A DNA stretch of 64,000 nt from Streptomyces capitiformicae (GCF_002214185.1 NZ_CP022161.1:9245486-9309485), one strand, 5' to 3'; positions 1 through 10,155 are shown, numbered from the stretch's first letter. The notes: generated by a model from the letters alone, not told the origin. Program-made: numbers and translations.

Positions 1-1159
<1,159 letters not shown>

Positions 1160-1171
1160 CCGACTGTGCCG

Positions 1172-1201
1172 TGGGGAGCGCTTCCGGTGGGAGCGCTCCC
1201 C
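1172..1201. promoter_or_regulatory. Tandem CebR-type operators
   Basis: Two palindrome-like 14-mers lie 16 bp apart centre to centre, just upstream of the cellulase gene: TGGGGAGCGCTTCC at 1172-1185 and TGGGAGCGCTCCCC at 1188-1201. The second matches the known Streptomyces CebR box TGGGAGCGCTCCCA at 13 of 14 positions. CebR is a LacI-family repressor released by cellobiose, so the downstream cellulase is probably cellobiose-inducible. The site follows from sequence; regulation is inferred. Confidence 0.75.
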
Positions 1202-1254
1202 ACACTCGCCGCCGACCTTCGGACGCACCCCTGTCAGAAAGCCGAGGTAATGTC

Positions 1255-2220
1255 ATGCGCCGCAGACTTCTCGCCCTGGCGGCAGCACTCTCCTCGCTGC
1301 CGCTGGCGCTCGCCGCCGCCCCGGCCGCCCACGCGGCCGACCCGACGACCATGACCAACGGGTTCTACGTGGACCCCGACTCCAGCGCGAAGCGGTGGGT
1401 CGCCGCCAACCCCGGCGACGGCCGGGCGCCCGCGATCAACGCCTCCATCGCCAACACACCGACGGCCCGCTGGTTCGGCTCCTGGAGCGGCACCATCGGC
1501 ACCGCCACCGGCGCGTACGTGGGCGCCGCGGACGCCCGCGACAAACTGCCCATCCTCGTCGCCTACAACATCTACAACCGCGACTACTGCGGCGGGCACT
1601 CCGGAGGCGGAGCCTCCTCGCCGTCCGCCTACGCGAACTGGATCGCCCAGTTCGCGGGCGGGATCGCCAGCCGACCGGCCGTCGTCGTCCTCGAACCGGA
1701 CTCCCTCGGGGATTACGGCTGCATGACCCAGGCGCAGATCGACGAACGCGAGAGCATGCTGACCGGAGCGCTCGCCGAGTTCAACCGTCAGGCTCCCAAC
1801 ACCTGGGTCTACCTCGACGCCGGCAACCCGGCCTGGGCGAGCGCGGCGACCATGGCCCGGCGCCTTCACGAAGCGGGCCTCCGGCAGGCCCACGGTTTCT
1901 CGCTCAACGTCTCCAACTACCTGACCACGGCCGAGAACACTGCGTACGGCAACGCCGTCAACAGGGAACTCGGCGCCCGGTACGGCTACACCAAGCCGTT
2001 CGTCGTGGACACCAGCCGCAACGGCAACGGCTCCAACGGCCAGTGGTGCAACCCTTCAGGCCGCCGTATCGGCACCCCCACCCAGCTGGGCGGAGGCGCC
2101 GAGATGCTCTTGTGGATCAAGGTCCCGGGCGAGTCCGACGGCAACTGCGGCGTGGGAACCGGCTCCTCGGCCGGACAGTTCCTCCCGGAGGTCGCCTACA
2201 AGATGATCTACGGCTACTGA
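1255..2220 (+). CDS. Secreted GH6 cellulase (endoglucanase/cellobiohydrolase), catalytic domain only
   Basis: This 321-residue enzyme starts at ATG 1255. A Sec signal peptide (MRRRLLALAAALSSLPLAL, ending near AHA-AD) gives about 293 mature residues. GH6 landmarks are present: YNRDYCGG (Asp near the catalytic centre), LEPDSLGD (the catalytic acid Asp), VDTSRNGNG and WIKVPGESDGNC. GH6 enzymes cleave beta-1,4-glucan with inversion. The short length and paired cysteines suit an endoglucanase, but loop lengths cannot be judged by eye, so cellobiohydrolase remains possible. Many Streptomyces GH6 cellulases carry a CBM2 and this one does not. It follows the arabinofuranosidase by 95 bp, and the gap carries the CebR-like boxes, so it probably has its own cellobiose-controlled promoter. 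Confidence 0.9.
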   Translation: MRRRLLALAAALSSLPLALAAAPAAHAADPTTMTNGFYVDPDSSAKRWVAANPGDGRAPAINASIANTPTARWFGSWSGTIGTATGAYVGAADARDKLPILVAYNIYNRDYCGGHSGGGASSPSAYANWIAQFAGGIASRPAVVVLEPDSLGDYGCMTQAQIDERESMLTGALAEFNRQAPNTWVYLDAGNPAWASAATMARRLHEAGLRQAHGFSLNVSNYLTTAENTAYGNAVNRELGARYGYTKPFVVDTSRNGNGSNGQWCNPSGRRIGTPTQLGGGAEMLLWIKVPGESDGNCGVGTGSSAGQFLPEVAYKMIYGY

Positions 2221-2273
2221 TCCGGGGCCGAGGTCGACCGCGCCTCAGGAGGACGCGGACCGGCCTCGGCCCT

Positions 2274-2443
2274 GATGTCAACACCTGGTTCGATCCGTTG
2301 GCGCCCTTGTAGACGTTCCGGTTGTGGCCGCCGAGCGTGACGTTGCCCTCATAGCTGCCGATCGGGCCGACTGCTCCGTTGCAGTTGACCCAGAGCATGA
2401 TCTCGTAGTGGTGGTCGGTGTCCCAGATGTTTCCACTTCAATA
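2274..2443 (-). pseudogene. GH12 endoglucanase remnant
   Basis: On the minus strand one frame encodes about 50 residues reading NIWDTDHHYEIMLWVN, then GAVGPIGSYEGNVTLGGH and NVYKGANGSNQV. This is the conserved EIM-W-VN / PIG / W-VY-G-NGSNQV core of GH12 cellulases. There is no start codon, signal peptide or C-terminal part, and the conserved Trp of the GGHxW block has become Arg. It is a fragment left by deletion. It lies between the GH6 gene and the GH3 remnant, so the locus once held more cellulose enzymes. Confidence 0.7.
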
Positions 2444-2501
2444 AAATCCCACGTTCCACACACACGCCGCACACACCACCGCCTTTCCGTGATCCGCGAC
2501 T

Positions 2502-2880
2502 GCCGTTCGCCAAGCGCATCGACGACCTTCTGTCGCGGCTCGCCCCCGACGAAAAGATCGGATCCCGCACCAGTTCACGCCCGCCGTCGACCACCGCGGC
2601 GTCGCGGCGGTCGACGGCGAGGCCGTCTCCACGGAGACCCGCGCGATGCGGCCCCGCGACGACCGTGTGGGCCTCAACCTCTGCTGCGCCATCCCCTGTG
2701 GGGCCGGGGCGAGGAGGGCTACTCCGAGGACCCGAAACTCCCCTCGGCCATCACCACCGCGGACACCCGCGGCCTGCGCGGCGAACAACCCTCCACGAGT
2801 ACGACCTGCGCGCCTTCCGCGAAACGGTCGATGCGGGCGCGACGGCCGACGTGATGGCCGCGCCGACGGCGACGGTCTCA
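2502..2880 (+). pseudogene. GH3 beta-glucosidase remnant with frameshifts and deletions
   Basis: Fragments of a GH3 beta-glucosidase are readable in order but in different frames: RIDDLLSRLAPDEKIG (2502-2560), QFTPAVDHRGVAA (from 2571), EAVSTETRAMRPRDDRVGLN (2617-2676), LLRHPLWGRGEEGYSEDP plus KLPSAIT and TRGLRG (about 2681-2790), then LHEYDLRAFRETVDAGATAD (from about 2796). These are the N-terminal GH3 blocks, including the RHPLWGR-EGYSEDP substrate-pocket segment. The missing stretches between blocks show at least three deletions or frameshifts, and the catalytic Asp region and the whole C-terminal half are absent. It cannot make an enzyme. Confidence 0.75.
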
Positions 2881-3179
2881 CCCCTGGCCGCGGCCCCGCC
2901 GTGGAGGCCGGGGCGGTTCTTGCTGCGCTGGACGGACGCCGGCGGTGCGGCCCGGCCGCCGTGCCGGCGGGCTGCCGGGCGGGCTCGTCGAGCGACGGGC
3001 CAAGCGGACGCGCCGCGGCTGCTGTCGAGCGGGGGGCAAGCCCCAGCCCCAGTCGCTCCGGCACCTGGCGCCCCGAACGCACCGGCCGGAGCGCCGTAGC
3101 GCGGGGGCCGATCTAGGCTGGAAGCAGCCGCTGGAAACCAGCCCTGACGGGCCCGGATGCCCGGACGGAGGCGTGGCGC

Positions 3180-5639
3180 GTGGAGATGGCCGACAAGCAG
3201 GACGCGCCGACTGCCGTTGCCGTGGTGGATCCGGACGGCATGGTGAGCGGCTGGAGCGAGGGGTGCCAGCTGCTGCTCGGCTGGACGGCAGAGGACACCG
3301 TCGGCCGCCCCGTGACCGATCTGCTGGTCGATCCCCCGCCCCCCGGCTTCCCCGAGGGCTACGACGCCGGCCCCGACCCCACGGGGTTCATCCCCCTGCG
3401 CCACCGGGACGGTTCCACGGTGGACGCCGTGGTGGCGGCTCACCCGCTGTTCGGCCCCGACAGGCGGGCGCTGGGCCACGTGGTGACCATCCAGCGCTGG
3501 GGACGCCGCCCGGTGATCGCCGACCGGGCCTTCGAGCAGTGCCCCTTCGCTCTGGGTGTTTACGACCCTGAACTGCGGTTCCTGTGGATCAACGCCTCCT
3601 CGGGCCGGGTGATAGCACACTCCGAGGAGCAAGTGCTCGGCAAGAAGTACCGCGAGCTGTTTCCCGAATTCGACCGCGAGCTGTTTCCCGAAAGGGACGA
3701 CAAGCCCTACACCGACGCGCTCGCCGAAGTGGCGAGGACGGGCGAGCCCACGCGTCTCATCACCGTCTTCCGCCCGCTCGGCAGCAACTACGCCAACGCC
3801 TGGGCCACCAGCATATGGCCCGTCCGAGATGCCGAGGGCAGGGTCCTCGCGGTCGCCAACTGGGGATTCGACATGAGCGCCGAGTACTGGGCCCGGCAGC
3901 GCCTGCTCATCCTCAACAAGGCCAGCGGCGGCATCGGCCGGACACTCGACGTGATCGGCACCGCCCAGGAACTGGCCAGGACCCCGGTACCGGGATTCGC
4001 CGACCTCGTCACCGTGGATCTCCTCGACGAGGTGCTGCGCGGAGAGGAGCCGCCCTCCGTGTCCGCGTTCACCCCCGGCGAGACCATCGTGCTCAGTCGT
4101 GCCGCCCAGCACAGCGCGAGGGAGGACACCGACCGGGCTCCCGGGCCCACGACGCCGGTCAGCCACGCTCCCGGTTCCGTCGCCGCCCGCTGCATGGCCA
4201 CCGGCAGGTCCACGGTTGAGCTCGCCGCTGAACCCGGCCAGGGCGGCGAATGGGCCTTCGGGCCCGGGCTCGCCGCCGACCCGGCCCACTGGCCACCGGG
4301 CAACCCGTTGATCGACGAGTCCCTTGCCACGGAGGGGCTGACCGGCCGGATCACCGTGCCGCTCAGGGCGCGCGGCGCGTTGCTCGGCGTCGTCGCCTTC
4401 TCCCGCCTCGACCGGCCCGAGGCCTTCACCGCCGACGACCTGATCCTCGCCGAAGAGCTGACCGCCAAGGCAGTCGTCGCCATCGACAACGCCCGCCGGT
4501 ACTCGCGCGAGCGCACGACCGCGCTGACCCTGCAACGCAGCCTGCTGCCGCAGGGGCTGCCGAACCAGGAGGCGGTCGAGGTGGCATCCCGCTACCTGCC
4601 CGGCGGGACCGGCGTGGAGGTGGGCGGGGACTGGTTCGACGTCATTCCGCTGTCGGGCGCCCGGGTCGCCCTGGTCGTCGGCGATGTCGTCGGCCATGGC
4701 CTGCACGCCTCGGCCAGCATGGGGCGGCTGCGTACGGCGGTCCGCACCCTCGCCGACGTCGACCTGCCGCCGGACGAGCTGCTGACCCACCTGGACGACC
4801 TGGTCCTCCACCTCGCCAGCGACCTCCAGCCCACCGGCCACTTCCAGCAGACCGGCGAGTCCGGGGCGACCTGCCTGTACACCGTCTACGACCCTGTCTC
4901 CCGACACCTCACGCTGGCCAGCGCCGGCCATCCCCTGCCGCTGATCATCTCCCCGGACGGCACCAGGACCCCGGTGCCCGCCCTTCCGGGACCGCCGCTC
5001 GGCATCGGTGGGCTGCCTTTCGAGAGCGCCGAGCTCGAGCTGCCCGAGGGCAGCCTGCTCGCCCTCTACACCGACGGACTGGTGGAAAGCCGCGAGCGCG
5101 ACGTCGACCAGCGGATCGCCGAACTGCAGCGAGCCCTGAACCACTCGGCCACCTCAGTGGAAGCCCTGTGCGACACGGTGATGGACGCCATGCTCCCCGA
5201 TCGCCGCACCGACGACGCCGCGCTGCTGCTGGCTCGCACTCACGCGCTGGCGCGCCGGCATGTCGCCGACTGGGCCGTGGAGCCCGACCACGCGCAGGTG
5301 CCGCGCGCCAGGAAGTTCGCCGTCGACCAGGTGGACGCCTGGGGTCTGGAGGAGGCGGCCTTCGTCACCGAGCTGGTCGTCAGCGAGCTGGTCACCAACG
5401 CCATCAGATACGGCGAGCCGCCGATCAGGCTACGGCTGATTCGCGATACGTCCCTGATCTGCGAGGTCTCCGACGCCAGCAACACCGCTCCACACCTGCG
5501 CCGGGCCCGCGCCTTCGACGAGGGCGGCCGGGGCCTGTTGCTCGTCGCCCAGCTCACCCAGGGGTGGGGCACCCGGCACACCACCAACGGCAAGACCATC
5601 TGGTGCGCGCAGACCCTCCCCCAGCCTGACCCGCACTGA
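3180..5639 (+). CDS. PAS-PAS-GAF-PP2C(SpoIIE)-HATPase_c regulatory phosphatase
   Basis: This is a soluble 819-residue protein with no membrane segments. Two PAS-like domains come first (residues ~5-105 and ~118-245; the second carries FEQCPFALGVYDPELRFLW), followed by a GAF domain (~255-440), a SpoIIE-type PP2C phosphatase (~450-675; GGDWFDVIPLSG, VGDVVGHG, ASAGHPLPLI, LYTDGLVE, DDAALL) and a C-terminal GHKL/anti-sigma-type ATPase domain (~695-815; ELVTNAIRYG, DEGGRGLLLV). Such proteins dephosphorylate anti-sigma antagonists and can act as a fused kinase and phosphatase controlling alternative sigma factors. The start is GTG 3180, preceded by GGAGG at 3167-3171 with 8-nt spacing; ATG 3186 is possible. 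No partner antagonist gene adjoins it. The domain call is firm; the pathway is unknown. Confidence 0.92.
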   Translation: MEMADKQDAPTAVAVVDPDGMVSGWSEGCQLLLGWTAEDTVGRPVTDLLVDPPPPGFPEGYDAGPDPTGFIPLRHRDGSTVDAVVAAHPLFGPDRRALGHVVTIQRWGRRPVIADRAFEQCPFALGVYDPELRFLWINASSGRVIAHSEEQVLGKKYRELFPEFDRELFPERDDKPYTDALAEVARTGEPTRLITVFRPLGSNYANAWATSIWPVRDAEGRVLAVANWGFDMSAEYWARQRLLILNKASGGIGRTLDVIGTAQELARTPVPGFADLVTVDLLDEVLRGEEPPSVSAFTPGETIVLSRAAQHSAREDTDRAPGPTTPVSHAPGSVAARCMATGRSTVELAAEPGQGGEWAFGPGLAADPAHWPPGNPLIDESLATEGLTGRITVPLRARGALLGVVAFSRLDRPEAFTADDLILAEELTAKAVVAIDNARRYSRERTTALTLQRSLLPQGLPNQEAVEVASRYLPGGTGVEVGGDWFDVIPLSGARVALVVGDVVGHGLHASASMGRLRTAVRTLADVDLPPDELLTHLDDLVLHLASDLQPTGHFQQTGESGATCLYTVYDPVSRHLTLASAGHPLPLIISPDGTRTPVPALPGPPLGIGGLPFESAELELPEGSLLALYTDGLVESRERDVDQRIAELQRALNHSATSVEALCDTVMDAMLPDRRTDDAALLLARTHALARRHVADWAVEPDHAQVPRARKFAVDQVDAWGLEEAAFVTELVVSELVTNAIRYGEPPIRLRLIRDTSLICEVSDASNTAPHLRRARAFDEGGRGLLLVAQLTQGWGTRHTTNGKTIWCAQTLPQPDPH

Positions 5640-5999
5640 GATCCGAGCCGCGGACCGTCGCCGGCCGCGCGGCAGGGCACGGCAACGGCACTGCGTGGGT
5701 ACGGCGCCCCGGACCGTGGCCCCTGGCAGCCGTTCTCGCCATCATCCCCGCTGCTCCACGGGCAGGAGCAGGGGGCCCGCCTCCGGGCGTGCGCCTGCTG
5801 ACCGCCGAGCGGCACAAGCTGGCGCTGTCTCTGCGGGCTCGGTAGAGGGCCGGCGCCACGGTCCCGGATCTCGCCCAGGAGTGCAAGAAGCATGACGGAC
5901 AAGAACAAAAGGCTGAAGCCTCCGGCCCGCCGCACCGGCCGCATCCTCGGAGGGGCCAAGAAGGCGTTGGGCCGAGGGCTGCGCTGCGGCACCCGGCCG
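5640..5999. other. Intergenic stretch, no gene recognised
   Basis: Between the convergent phosphatase and methyltransferase genes I see no frame with family resemblance. A plus-strand frame opens at ATG 5892 behind AGGAG but runs antisense into the methyltransferase and has no recognisable content. Confidence 0.5.
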
Positions 6000-6644
6000 T
6001 CACGATCGTACGGCTGTCCCCACGATGTGCAGGGTCTTCGGGACGAACGGAGAGAAGGCGAAGCCGAACCGGTCGATGTCGGTGATGGTGAATCCGGCGG
6101 CACGGATGGCGGTCTCGGTGTCCCGGTTGGGGTGGCAGCCTCCTCCGGCCCGGCTCCACAGCGGGGTGATCGCATCCTCGAGCCAGCCTGCCCAGCGGTG
6201 GGGCGAGCGCACATGCTCATAGAAACGCAGTTCACCGTCGGGCCGCAGGACGCGGGCGATCTCCGTCAGAACGCCGGGCACGTCGTCGACCGAGCACAGC
6301 ACGAGCGAAGCGACGACGGCATCGAACTCGCCGTCCTTGTCGGGTAGTTCGGCGGCTTCACCTGGCACTACCGTGACCCGCACCGGTGCCGAGGCCGCGA
6401 CATTCTCGGCGACGGAGCGCAGGGTGTCGTCGGGTTCGAGCGCGACCACCTGGGTCACGGTATCCGGGTAGTGCCCGAAGTTGCGGCCCTGCCCGGCGCC
6501 CACCTCCAGCACTCGACCGGCCAGCCAGGCGAGCAGCCGGTCGCGGTGTGCGGCGCCGCCGCGCCGGTCGGACTGGGTGGCGATCTTCAGATACTGGCGG
6601 GCGAAGCGCGGGTGTTGCAGCTCCTTGCGGCCGGTGGTGGTCAT
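6000..6644 (-). CDS. Class I SAM-dependent methyltransferase
   Basis: This 214-residue Rossmann-fold methyltransferase has motif I VLEVGAGQGRNFGHYP (residues ~45-60), the acidic motif VVALEPDD, and the FDAVVASLVLCSVDD and IARVLRPDGELRFYEHV blocks typical of the Methyltransf_11/25 (UbiE-like) group. A small molecule is the likely acceptor; it cannot be identified. The ATG at 6644 is chosen because GGAGG lies directly upstream (GAAGGAGGGCGT-ATG). The frame stays open a further ~70 residues upstream, where it reads as a coiled-coil (EIDRLREEVSRLRREVE), probably the end of a lost gene. The first gene of the copper island (multicopper oxidase) lies upstream on the same strand. Confidence 0.85.
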   Translation of the reverse strand: MTTTGRKELQHPRFARQYLKIATQSDRRGGAAHRDRLLAWLAGRVLEVGAGQGRNFGHYPDTVTQVVALEPDDTLRSVAENVAASAPVRVTVVPGEAAELPDKDGEFDAVVASLVLCSVDDVPGVLTEIARVLRPDGELRFYEHVRSPHRWAGWLEDAITPLWSRAGGGCHPNRDTETAIRAAGFTITDIDRFGFAFSPFVPKTLHIVGTAVRS

Positions 6645-6907
6645 ACGCCCTCCTTCGCGGCTGCTCGTCCGCTGCGATGCCTTGGACGACGGGGAGGAAA
6701 ACCCCATAGGTCCATGGTCTCGCTCAGGCACGGGTGTTCGGCGTGAAGCGGCACCCCTGGCGGAGTCGGCGTGCCGGGTGCCGGTTTCCACCTCGCGACG
6801 CAGGCGACTGACCTCCTCGCGCAGTCTGTCGATCTCCGCCCGCCTTCACTTCCCGGTGTCGGGGCCGGCCGGACGAACCGGCCCCGGACCGAGCACAGCG
6901 GTGACAA
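6645..6907 (-). other. Gap with coiled-coil coding remnant
   Basis: Between methyltransferase and oxidase the minus strand keeps an open frame reading RRAEIDRLREEVSRLRREVE after a stop near 6850, a heptad-like coiled-coil of the kind found at the C terminus of small regulators. It has no start codon or ribosome binding site. Probably the tail of a deleted gene; weak evidence. Confidence 0.3.
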
Positions 6908-8524
6908 TCAGTCCTGGTAGGCGACCAGCGCCATCATGCCGACCTCTCCGTGGTACGCGTTGTGGCAGTGCAGCATCCACTGGCCGGGGTTGTCGGCGTC
7001 GAAGGTGACGGAGAGCTTCTTTTTGGGCAGGACGATGGCGGTGTCCTTGCGCGGGCCACTGTCCCCGAGCTGGTAGGTGTGGCCGTGCAGGTGCATCGGG
7101 TGCCACATCTCGGTGGTGTTGACGAAGTCCAGCCGGACCCTCTGCCCTTCCTCGATCGTGAGCGGATTCGCGGCCGGGTCATCCATGTCGTAGACCTTGC
7201 CGTTGATGGCCCAGTTGTACTTGTCCATGCCGCCGGTGAGCTCGACTCGGTGTACCCGGTCCACCTTCTTGGAAGTGAGGCGGAAGTCGTCGGCCGCGCG
7301 CAGCTGGGACGCCGTAAGGATGTTGCCGTTCAGTTCCTTCGGGCGGACGGTCGCCTTCGGTGCGCTACCGGATCCCGTACGGACGAGGGCCATGCCGGTG
7401 GCGTCCTTGCCCTCGGCCAGCGCGACGAGCGGGAAGACGCCGTCGTCGAGGGTGACCAGGACGTCGTACCGCTCCCCCATGCCGATCAGCAGGGCGTCGA
7501 CCTGTTGATGCTCGACGGGGAATCCGTCGGTGTGGGTGATGGTGAGCTTGTGGCCACCGAGCGCCACTCGGTACGCCGTGTCGCCGCCCGCGTTGATGAG
7601 GCGCAGTCGGATCCGCTGACCGGGCTTGCCCTGATAGACGGCGGGGTCGGCGGGAACACGGCCGTTGACCAGGTGGTACGGGTACTTCACGTCGCCGGCG
7701 TCGCCGCCGAGCAGCTCGCTCTCGGCGCCCATCAGCATGAACTTCATCGACATGCCACCGGACGAGGGGGAGGCGGACGGGGACGGCGAGTCGTCTCCCA
7801 TGTCCATGCTCATGCCCTCCATGTCACCCATGTCGTGGCCCTCGTGACCGCTGGAGCTGGAGTGGCCGCCTGTGCCCATACCGCCCATGCCCTGCCGCAG
7901 CTCGGCGAGGACCTCGTCGGGGGTGCCGGTGACCCCGTCGACCCAGTCGTCAAGGACGACGACCCATTCGTCGTCGTATGACAGCGGTTCCCTGGGGTCC
8001 TCGACGATCAGCGGCGCGTACAGGCCCCGGTCGAGTTGGACGCCGACGTGGGGGTGGAAGAAGTAGGTGCCGGGGGCGTCGGTGATGAAGCGGTAGGTGA
8101 AGTTGGCACCCGCCCGGACGGCCTGCTGGGTCACCGGGGGTACGCCGTCCATGTCGTTGCGCATGGCGACGCCGTGCCAGTGGATGGACGTGGTGGTCCT
8201 GTTCGGCAGCTGGTTGGAGAGTTCGGCGGCCAGGGTGTCGCCGACGGACAGGCGGATCTCCTTGCCGGGAGCCTGGCCGCTGAAGGCCCAGCTCTTGGCC
8301 ATGACGCCCCCGCCGAGGTCGAGCATGGCCGGCGCTGCGGTCAGGGTCACGTTCTGCGTCCTGCCGGTGCCCTTCCGCTTCTTCTCGGCTGCGGCGACCG
8401 CCGAGCCGGAGGGGCTGACCAGGGCGGGTGTCGCGTCGGAGCCGCTGCTGCAGGCGGCGAGCGCGCCGGCGCCCGCGACGCCGAGCCCGGCGAGCAGGAC
8501 GGAGCGGCGGTTGATGCTGTGCAT
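6908..8524 (-). CDS. Tat-exported multicopper oxidase lipoprotein (laccase/CueO type)
   Basis: This 538-residue protein begins with a twin-arginine signal (NRRSVLL) and a lipobox ending at Cys25 (ALAAC), so it should be exported folded and anchored outside the membrane. All four copper motifs are present: HWHG (115-118), FFHPH, HPMHLHGH, and the C-terminal HCHNAYHGEVGM with the type 1 Cys. A Met/His/Gly/Ser-rich insert (GHEGHDMGDMEGMSMDMG, near residues 285-320) resembles the Met-rich copper-binding insert of CueO. The likely role is oxidation of Cu(I) or phenolics in the cell envelope. ATG 8524 is preceded by GAGGA at suitable distance; ATG 8551 is the alternative. It lies next to DUF6153, BNR-lipoprotein and DUF305 genes on the same strand. 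Confidence 0.93.
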   Translation of the reverse strand: MHSINRRSVLLAGLGVAGAGALAACSSGSDATPALVSPSGSAVAAAEKKRKGTGRTQNVTLTAAPAMLDLGGGVMAKSWAFSGQAPGKEIRLSVGDTLAAELSNQLPNRTTTSIHWHGVAMRNDMDGVPPVTQQAVRAGANFTYRFITDAPGTYFFHPHVGVQLDRGLYAPLIVEDPREPLSYDDEWVVVLDDWVDGVTGTPDEVLAELRQGMGGMGTGGHSSSSGHEGHDMGDMEGMSMDMGDDSPSPSASPSSGGMSMKFMLMGAESELLGGDAGDVKYPYHLVNGRVPADPAVYQGKPGQRIRLRLINAGGDTAYRVALGGHKLTITHTDGFPVEHQQVDALLIGMGERYDVLVTLDDGVFPLVALAEGKDATGMALVRTGSGSAPKATVRPKELNGNILTASQLRAADDFRLTSKKVDRVHRVELTGGMDKYNWAINGKVYDMDDPAANPLTIEEGQRVRLDFVNTTEMWHPMHLHGHTYQLGDSGPRKDTAIVLPKKKLSVTFDADNPGQWMLHCHNAYHGEVGMMALVAYQD

Positions 8525-8618
8525 GGATGTCCTCGATCTCAGTGTGCGCATACGGGAGTTGGCGTGCTGGGACGGCTCCTCGGCATGACAAGGGCACGAG
8601 GAAGCCGTTGGGCACGGC

Positions 8619-9116
8619 CTAAATGCGCAACTGAGACAGGACAGACAGGTCTGGGGGCGCTCGGCCCACCGTCCCGGCGGCCCTCGCCCCGGAGGGGACC
8701 ACTTCGTGTGCGGCAAGATCCTGCGGCGCCAGGGACTGGGTCGGCGGTGCGAGCTTCACGACCTGAAGGCTCGCGGTCGAGCAGTGCTGCATCGCCATGC
8801 CGTCGCACGCCGGGCCATCAGCAGGGATCATCGTCGGCACGGTGGCCGCAGTCGGCTTCGAGGTCTGCGCTGTGGCGCTTCCGTGCCCATGCCCGGACAT
8901 GGCCGTCGCCGGTGCGGCATGGGTGCCCGACATCACCATGCCGGGCGTCATCACATGCGCGGCGGGCGAAGAAGGCGGGCCGATCGCCACGGCGGCCGAC
9001 TCGTGGTGAATCAGCACGGCGAGTGCCGTAAGGAGAGTGATGACGGCAGCATGAGCCCAGCGGACGACGCCGTGCGAGGCACGGGTCGGCGGGGCCAAGG
9101 CTCCCGGTGCTGTCAT
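8619..9116 (-). CDS. DUF6153-like small membrane protein, copy 1
   Basis: This 165-residue protein has one hydrophobic segment near the N terminus (VVRWAHAAVITLLTALAVLI), a His/Met-rich middle (HVMTPGMVMSGTHAAP, SGHGHGSAT), two cysteines (PACDGMAMQHC), and a C terminus ending DLSVLSQLRI. Small Streptomyces proteins of this layout next to copper genes are grouped as DUF6153; their function is unknown. Metal binding is inferred from the His, Met and Cys content and the neighbours. ATG 9116 follows AGGGAAG. The gene sits just upstream of the multicopper oxidase on the same strand (94 bp), so co-transcription is likely. Confidence 0.75.
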   Translation of the reverse strand: MTAPGALAPPTRASHGVVRWAHAAVITLLTALAVLIHHESAAVAIGPPSSPAAHVMTPGMVMSGTHAAPATAMSGHGHGSATAQTSKPTAATVPTMIPADGPACDGMAMQHCSTASLQVVKLAPPTQSLAPQDLAAHEVVPSGARAAGTVGRAPPDLSVLSQLRI

Positions 9117-9273
9117 CGCTTCCCTCTGGATTCCCGGCGTGCATGGGCGGCACGATGTGCGCCATGGTCGTCATGATGGCCGCCTGACTGACTGACCGCC
9201 CGTCGCGGTCCCTCCGGCGTCACGCCCGCTCCGAGAGTCTCACCTGGCTGCTCAGGTCGCGGCGCTCGACCGA

Positions 9274-10155
9274 TCAGTGGCCGCCGCTCGACGTCACGGC
9301 CAGGCGCTCCTCGAACGTTTTGCCTCCGTCCTTCGACTCGAACACCCCGGTCTGCGTGGCGGCGAGGACGTGCTCGGCGGCGACAGCGGTGAGTGCCTGT
9401 GGCTGGCCGCCCGGCACGGTGGAGACCTTCTTCCACGTGGTGCCGCCATCCGTACTGCGGTTCAGGCCACCGGAGGTGTCGATGCCGTAGAGGGCGTCCT
9501 TCGTGCTCCAGGAGAGGAAGGCCATCACGGGCTTCTGCCCTTGGGTGAAGGTCTTCCCGCCGTCGCTGCTTCGGGCGACTCCCTCGGCCGTGGTGGCCAG
9601 GATGACGCCGGGGTCGGTGGGGCTGACTGCTATGTCGAGGGCTTCGAGCCGGGCCCCGTCCTTCCAGGAGACGCCGTCCTTGGTCGTACGGACCAGGCCG
9701 TTGGTGGAGTCGTAGCCGTAGACCGTGCCGTGGGCGAAGTCCAGAGCGTGGAAGTCGGACTCGCCGGACAGGGACAGGGACTTCCAGGTCTTGCCCGCGT
9801 CGGTGCTCCTGATGAGCCCCTTGTTTCCGCCGGAGGTCGGGTGGCCGCTGGCGTAGAAGGTCTTGTCATCGGCCAGGGTGAAGCCCATGAAGTCGTCCTT
9901 GCTGTCGCCCACCAGCTCTGGCTTCCCCTTGGCGTCGGGGGTGTAGACGCCTTCGTGGGTTGCGACGTAGAGGCGCTGGTCGGCGGGGTCCAAACCAAGA
10001 CCGTGGATATGGCTCACCGTCGTCCCGGCTGCGGACTTGCCGGTCGAGTCCTCGCTGTCTCCGCTGTCTCCGCTGTCTCCGCTGTCGGAGCAGGCGGCCA
10101 GAGTGAGGGCGAGAGCCAGGGCAGTGATTGCCACGGCGGCAGGGCGCTTGTTCAT
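9274..10155 (-). CDS. F510_1955-type BNR-repeat lipoprotein
   Basis: A 293-residue lipoprotein with signal peptide and lipobox (TLAAC). A low-complexity Asp/Ser spacer built from repeated GDS units follows (encoded by CTGTCTCCG-type 9-bp repeats), then about five beta-propeller blades with Asp-box motifs (STDAGKTWKSL, SSDGGKTFTQG, STDGGTTWKKV, SKDGGKTFEER). This architecture matches the family usually labelled F510_1955 glycosylhydrolase or BNR/sialidase-like, although catalytic residues of true sialidases are not evident. The opening SHIHGLGLDPADQRLYVATHEG is characteristic. The function is unknown; these proteins commonly travel with DUF305 and copper genes, as here. ATG 10155 follows GAGGAATC. 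Confidence 0.8.
   Translation of the reverse strand: MNKRPAAVAITALALALTLAACSDSGDSGDSGDSEDSTGKSAAGTTVSHIHGLGLDPADQRLYVATHEGVYTPDAKGKPELVGDSKDDFMGFTLADDKTFYASGHPTSGGNKGLIRSTDAGKTWKSLSLSGESDFHALDFAHGTVYGYDSTNGLVRTTKDGVSWKDGARLEALDIAVSPTDPGVILATTAEGVARSSDGGKTFTQGQKPVMAFLSWSTKDALYGIDTSGGLNRSTDGGTTWKKVSTVPGGQPQALTAVAAEHVLAATQTGVFESKDGGKTFEERLAVTSSGGH

Noticed and set aside
2751..5144. A 797-codon open frame antisense to the SpoIIE-type phosphatase
   Set aside because: High-GC DNA leaves long antisense frames. The content is Gly/Gln/Val/Asp-biased with no domain, while the plus strand encodes clear PAS, GAF, PP2C and HATPase domains.
5892..6347. Possible small gene starting MTDKNKRLKPPARR
   Set aside because: It has an acceptable start but runs antisense into the methyltransferase and loses natural-protein character after ~40 residues.
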